This document shows positions 60,435 to 64,000 of a stretch of DNA of 64,000 nt, piece after piece. The DNA comes from Tenacibaculum lutimaris (GTDB lineage: Bacteria; Bacteroidota; Bacteroidia; Flavobacteriales; Flavobacteriaceae). Numbering within the stretch: the first letter of the stretch is position 1; the number at the start of each line of letters is the position of its first letter. Under the pieces are notes generated by a model. The model was not told the DNA's origin and made no database searches. It saw only the letters and a list, made by a program, of their open reading frames with translations. Position numbers and translations under genes: made by a program. The stretch spans positions 62,001-126,000 of the forward strand of contig NZ_RAQM01000011.1 in the NCBI RefSeq assembly GCF_003610735.1, in the 5' to 3' direction.

Positions 60435-61967
60435 TTAATACATTAACACATCTTCTTCTGGAAAATAAATCTTATCTAACGAAGTAATTTCTCCATTTCT
60501 ATCTCTCCTAAAAATGTGTTTTGACTCAATTTCTGTGATAGATTCTTTACCCATAGCTGCTGTCATCTCTTTAACTGCGCTAATGGTTTTTTTATGGTAA
60601 TTCTTTACACGTACATTTTTATACTCAACAACTAAAGCTTTTACCAAATCTTTCTCTTGAGTTGCTACTCCTACTGGACAAGTATCCATGTTACATTCAC
60701 GAGCTTGAATACAACCTAAACTCAACATAAAACTACGCGCCATTCCAATAGCATCAGCACCTAAAGCTAAGTATTTAATAATATCAAAAGCATCAATAGC
60801 CTTTCCACTTGCTATAATCTTTATTTGTCCTTTTAACCCGTATTTTTTCAATGTTTTGTTTACAAAAGAAAGCCCTTCTAACAATGGAGTTCCAATGTAA
60901 TTTGAAAATTCTAAAGGTGCAGAACCAGTTCCTCCTTCTCCTCCATCAACAGCTATAAAGTCAGGGTAATTATTAGCATCAGCGAATGCTTTAATCATAG
61001 CTTCAATCTCTTCGTTATCTCCTACACAAAACTTAATCCCCACTGGTTTTCCTCCTGATAAATCTCTAACTTGTTGAATAAAGTTGATCATTTCTTCAAA
61101 ACTAGAAAAAGCTGAGTGTCCTGGAGGTGAATCAACACGTGTAAAAGGCTCTATTGCACGAATTGCTGCAATTTCTTTTGTGTTTTTCTTTGCAGGTAAA
61201 ATTCCTCCATGACCAGGCTTAGCTCCTTGAGAAAGCTTTATTTCAACCATTTTCACTTCTGGTCTTACAGCATTTTGCTGAAAAACTTCTGGATCAAAAA
61301 CACGTTTACCATCTATACTTTTTCCTGCTCCGAAATACCCTGTTCCTACTTGGAAAATTAGATCTCCTCCTTGTAAATGGTAAGGTGATATTCCTCCTTC
61401 ACCTGTATTGTGTGCAAAGTTCCCCATTTTAGCTCCTTGGTTTAACGCCATAATGGCATTCTTACTTAATGAACCAAATGACATAGCAGAAATATTTACT
61501 ATTGAAGCGTCGTATTTTTGAGAACACTTATCAGACCCTATTAAAACCCTATCTCCACCAATATTATGATGGTCTTTAGGAAATAGTGAATGTTTTACAA
61601 ACTCATACCCTTTTGCATATACATTATGCTGAGTACCAAAAGGCACCGTTTCTATCTCTTCTTTTGAACGCTGATAAACAATACTTCTCTTTTCACGGTT
61701 AATTGGTTTTCCGTTTAAATCATCTTCAATAAAGTATTGCTGAATTTTTTCACGTTCTTCTTCAAAGACCCATCGCAAACGAGCAATGACAGGAAATGCC
61801 CTCATTAGCGAGTGTTTCTTTTGAATAAAAGCGTCGTATATTGCTAATAAAGTAATAGCGGTTGCTATTGTTAACAATATTACATTCCCCATATCTGGCA
61901 TAAAGTATACTAATACCCCGCACAGAATATTAATGGCTAAAACTACAGATAAGATAGTATCTCTCAT
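60435..61967 (-). CDS. FMN-binding glutamate synthase family protein
   Basis: A 510-residue protein of the large-subunit glutamate synthase family, with one N-terminal membrane segment followed by the FMN and FeS domain. Visible are NISAMSFGSLSKNAIMALNQGA, TGEGGISPYHLQGGDLIFQVGTGYFG, KISQGAKPGHGG-like LSQGAKPGHGGILPAKK, AVDGGEGGTGSAP and ARECNMDTCPVGVAT for the 3Fe-4S cluster. The glutaminase domain is absent, so its reaction is uncertain. The frame is open 45 codons further upstream, but MRDTILS at 61967 is the natural start. Confidence 0.9.
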   Translation of the reverse strand: MRDTILSVVLAINILCGVLVYFMPDMGNVILLTIATAITLLAIYDAFIQKKHSLMRAFPVIARLRWVFEEEREKIQQYFIEDDLNGKPINREKRSIVYQRSKEEIETVPFGTQHNVYAKGYEFVKHSLFPKDHHNIGGDRVLIGSDKCSQKYDASIVNISAMSFGSLSKNAIMALNQGAKMGNFAHNTGEGGISPYHLQGGDLIFQVGTGYFGAGKSIDGKRVFDPEVFQQNAVRPEVKMVEIKLSQGAKPGHGGILPAKKNTKEIAAIRAIEPFTRVDSPPGHSAFSSFEEMINFIQQVRDLSGGKPVGIKFCVGDNEEIEAMIKAFADANNYPDFIAVDGGEGGTGSAPLEFSNYIGTPLLEGLSFVNKTLKKYGLKGQIKIIASGKAIDAFDIIKYLALGADAIGMARSFMLSLGCIQARECNMDTCPVGVATQEKDLVKALVVEYKNVRVKNYHKKTISAVKEMTAAMGKESITEIESKHIFRRDRNGEITSLDKIYFPEEDVLMY

Positions 61968-62003
61968 TTCTTTTTTTTTTGAGAACAAAAATACGATTTT
62001 AAC

Positions 62004-62035
62004 TATAAAAAAAGCCCTGACACATAGCCAGAGCT
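62004..62035 (-). terminator. Terminator of rpmE2
   Basis: On the minus strand AGCTCTG pairs with CAGGGCT (one U-G) around GCTATGTGT and is followed by T residues. It separates L31 from the glutamate-synthase-like gene. Confidence 0.75.
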
Positions 62036-62061
62036 TCTCGTATATTATTAAACACGTAAAA

Positions 62062-62313
62062 TTACTTTTTGAATTTTGCGTATTTGTTTTTGAACTTATC
62101 AATACGCCCTGCAGTATCTACTAACTTAGACTTACCAGTGTAGAAAGGATGTGAAGTTCTTGAAATTTCTAATTTGATTAATGGATATTCAACACCATCA
62201 ACATCTAAAGTTTCTTTTGTGTTAGCAGTTGAACGCGTTAAAAAAACATCTCCGTTAGACATATCTTTAAACGCTACCATTCTATAATTTTCTGGATGTA
62301 TACCTTTTTTCAT
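62062..62313 (-). CDS. rpmE2: 50S ribosomal protein L31, type B
   Basis: An 83-residue ribosomal protein. It opens [21 protein letters not shown] and has [21 protein letters not shown] and a basic tail, with no CxxC zinc pair, so it is the zinc-free type B form. A terminator follows and a clear promoter precedes it on the minus strand. Confidence 0.97.
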   Translation of the reverse strand: MKKGIHPENYRMVAFKDMSNGDVFLTRSTANTKETLDVDGVEYPLIKLEISRTSHPFYTGKSKLVDTAGRIDKFKNKYAKFKK

Positions 62314-62415
62314 CTCTTGTAAATTTTAATCTTTTATTTTTGTTGAAAAATATAAAGTTGGTAAATCTTTATAATCATTCATAATTCAAAAACCTGCAAT
62401 GGCTATTTGAGGGTG

Positions 62416-62445
62416 CAAATTTAACCCTTTTTTTTAATTTGCAAA
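62416..62445 (-). promoter_or_regulatory. Promoter of rpmE2
   Basis: On the minus strand TTTG (62442-62445), 18 nt, and TAAATTTG (62416-62423) match the flavobacterial consensus; the leader is about 95 nt. The stretch is T-rich and may also serve the divergent cyclase gene. Confidence 0.72.
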
Positions 62446-62506
62446 CAAATAATTTGCTTTAATTTGTAGAACAAGATTTAAAATACAGAAAATAACTCTT
62501 AAACAT

Positions 62507-63559
62507 ATGCGTTTTTATACACTCTTAACTTTAGGAATAGCTACTTTACTCGTAACTTCTTGTAGCGAAACTAATTACAAATTCAAACTTGACACTACAA
62601 AGAAAACAACTTTAGGTCAAAAAGCAGCTATAAAATTTGAACAATTAAACGGTGATCAAATAGATTCTGTTCAATTATATGTAAACAACAAACGTGTTAA
62701 TAAAAACGAATCTAGTGTTATAATTAATACAGCTGATTTTGGCGTAGGTAAACACGAGGTTACCGCCTTGGCTTTTTATCCGAATAAATCTAAAAAACTA
62801 AACAATTCTATCGAAGTTTTAGCACAAAAAGCGCCTGTTGTATATTCTTACAAACTTCTTAACACCTATCCGCATGATAAAGAAGCCTACACTCAAGGTT
62901 TAGAATACAAAGACGGATATTTATATGAAAGTACAGGACGTAGAGGTCAATCTACTTTGCGTAAAGTGGAGATCAAAACTGGAAAAGTTTTGCAAAAAAT
63001 TGATTTAGACGCTAAATACTTTGGAGAAGGAATGACCATTTTTAACAATAAGATATATTGGTTAACATGGCAAGCTCGTAAAGGTTTCATCTATGATTTA
63101 GAAACCTTTAAACAACTTGGTTCTTTTAATTATGATAATAGTAATGAAGGTTGGGGACTAACACACAGTGACTCTGAGTTAATAAAAACTGACGGAACTA
63201 ATAAAATTTGGTTTTTAAACCCTGAAAATCAACAAGAAAAAAGAAACATTCAAGTATACACTCATGATAGAGCTTTAGACAAACTAAATGAAATAGAATA
63301 TATAAACGGTAAAATCTTTTCTAATTACTGGAAAACTGACGGAAAAGTTAAATCTACCATTGCTATCATAGATCCTAATAGTGGAGTTGTTGAAGGATTA
63401 ATTGGTTTAGATGATTTACGTGATATCATTTTAAAAGAACAAACTTTAGATCAAGACGAGGTTTTAAACGGAATTGCTTATGATGCTGAAAACAATCGTT
63501 TGTTTGTTACAGGAAAGCATTGGGGAAAATTGTTTGAAATTGAATTAATCAAACAATAA
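62507..63559 (+). CDS. Glutaminyl-peptide cyclotransferase (glutamine cyclotransferase)
   Basis: A 350-residue lipoprotein (LVTSC, about Cys 19). An Ig-like region (about 20-105) precedes a five-bladed beta-propeller of the plant/bacterial glutamine cyclotransferase type, with TYPHDKEAYTQGLEYKDGYLYESTGRRGQSTLRKVE, YFGEGMTIFNNKIYWLTWQ and LNGIAYDAENNRLFVTGKHWGKLFEI. It should cyclise N-terminal Gln to pyroglutamate on exported proteins. It has its own terminator. Confidence 0.93.
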   Translation: MRFYTLLTLGIATLLVTSCSETNYKFKLDTTKKTTLGQKAAIKFEQLNGDQIDSVQLYVNNKRVNKNESSVIINTADFGVGKHEVTALAFYPNKSKKLNNSIEVLAQKAPVVYSYKLLNTYPHDKEAYTQGLEYKDGYLYESTGRRGQSTLRKVEIKTGKVLQKIDLDAKYFGEGMTIFNNKIYWLTWQARKGFIYDLETFKQLGSFNYDNSNEGWGLTHSDSELIKTDGTNKIWFLNPENQQEKRNIQVYTHDRALDKLNEIEYINGKIFSNYWKTDGKVKSTIAIIDPNSGVVEGLIGLDDLRDIILKEQTLDQDEVLNGIAYDAENNRLFVTGKHWGKLFEIELIKQ

Positions 63560-63575
63560 ATCTCTTCATAAAAAC

Positions 63576-63616
63576 AAAAATCCCGTTTCCTAAACAATTA
63601 AGAAATGGGATTTTTT
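63576..63616. terminator. Bidirectional terminator between cyclase and amidohydrolase genes
   Basis: AAAAATCCCGTTTC pairs with GAAATGGGATTTTT (one G-U) across 12 nt, with A and T runs outside. Confidence 0.85.
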
Positions 63617-63624
63617 ATTTTCTC

Positions 63625-64000
63625 TTATTTTTTATAAATCACTCCATTTTTCATTACAAAAACCACATTTTCCATTGTATGGATGTTTTGAGTAGGATCT
63701 TCATCTACTGCGACGATGTCTGCAAAAAAACCTTTTTTAATCTGACCTAACTCATTTTTCATATCTAACAATGCGGCATTAGTTACTGTAGCAGATTGAA
63801 TGGTCTCCATAGCTGGCATCCCTGCTTCTACCATATATCCAAATTCTTTTCCATTCTTACCGTGTTTAAATACTCCAGCATCAGTACCAAAAGCTATTTT
63901 TACTCCTCTTTTGTAAGCTCTACTAAAAGTTCCTTGTATTTGCGGACCAACAGCTAATGCTTTAGGCACTACAATTTCTGGGTAAAATCCTTTTACTTTT
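63625..64000 (-). CDS. Amidohydrolase family protein (5' end outside window)
   Basis: The C-terminal part of a metal-dependent amidohydrolase, about 125 residues. GVKIAFGTDAGVFKHGKNG contains the metal-binding Asp of strand 8; EAGMPAMETIQSATVTNAALLDM and LGQIKKGFFADIVAVDEDP are typical of prolidase- or imidazolonepropionase-like members. The frame is open to the right edge; the GTG at 63967-63969 is internal. Substrate unknown. Confidence 0.88.
   Translation of the reverse strand, partial: KVKGFYPEIVVPKALAVGPQIQGTFSRAYKRGVKIAFGTDAGVFKHGKNGKEFGYMVEAGMPAMETIQSATVTNAALLDMKNELGQIKKGFFADIVAVDEDPTQNIHTMENVVFVMKNGVIYKK

Overview
The window is chromosomal DNA of a low-GC member of the Bacteroidota, most likely a marine Flavobacteriaceae close to Tenacibaculum or Polaribacter (the genus is an inference). 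The evidence is the AT-rich code, the gliding gene gldI, type B L31, FMN-dependent glutamate synthase, many SPII lipoproteins, an absence of Shine-Dalgarno sites, and repeated flavobacterial promoter signals (a T-rich or TTTG -33 box, about 19 nt, then TAnnTTTG). About 60 of the protein genes are ordinary chromosomal genes in short operons, usually closed by hairpin-plus-T terminators that often serve two convergent genes.

Layout. 1-5 kb: end of pdhA, pdhC, a radical SAM gene, aroC, tRNA-Ser(TGA). 5-11 kb: an LTA-synthase-like membrane sulfatase tail to tail with a PAP2 phosphatase, then a minus-strand run nrnA, gldI, FKBP lipoprotein, cyclophilin-FKBP lipoprotein (four PPIase domains in a row). 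11-17 kb: PhoD-like phosphatase, ndk, the broken C-terminal end of a Fur-family gene, a dciA-like gene with recF, a TPR gene with ribH. 17-26 kb: mutL, two rhomboids, a nuclease-like gene, a flavin reductase, an Asp/Asn hydroxylase-like plus methyltransferase-like pair, small membrane proteins. 26-32 kb: a NarL-type response regulator and TPR histidine kinase, a CPVC thiol protein/DUF2024/MarR operon with a duplicated palindromic operator, an AAA+ ATPase overlapping a YggS gene. 32-46 kb: peptide-binding lipoprotein, mtaB, lytic transglycosylase, folE, hisS, YihY, pentapeptide protein, M3 peptidase, nadC.

46.9-52.1 kb is the accessory region and the main discovery candidate. Single-gene units, all on the plus strand, are separated by imperfect palindromes of about 125 nt bounded by CAAC and GTTG. 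The first ten bases of each of three units are the exact reverse complement of its last ten, as in integron cassettes, although the core is not the standard attC consensus and no integrase lies in the window. The mismatches between palindrome arms are nearly all A-C on the top strand, so they are T-G wobbles on the bottom strand, as expected for bottom-strand folding. The units carry a secreted protein, an STM3941-like membrane protein, a DUF4393 (Abi-alpha) protein and an alpha/beta hydrolase lipoprotein. An M1-like metallopeptidase follows a truncated site, and an IS110 transposase remnant closes the region.

52-64 kb returns to core genes: rlmH, a duplicated coiled-coil protein, rdgB, a FecCD permease with an ATPase that lacks a normal start codon, an M28 peptidase, a PLP histidine decarboxylase behind a perfect palindrome, an outer-membrane barrel, an RlmG/RsmC-like methyltransferase, glutamate-synthase-like FMN protein, rpmE2, glutaminyl cyclase and the end of an amidohydrolase.
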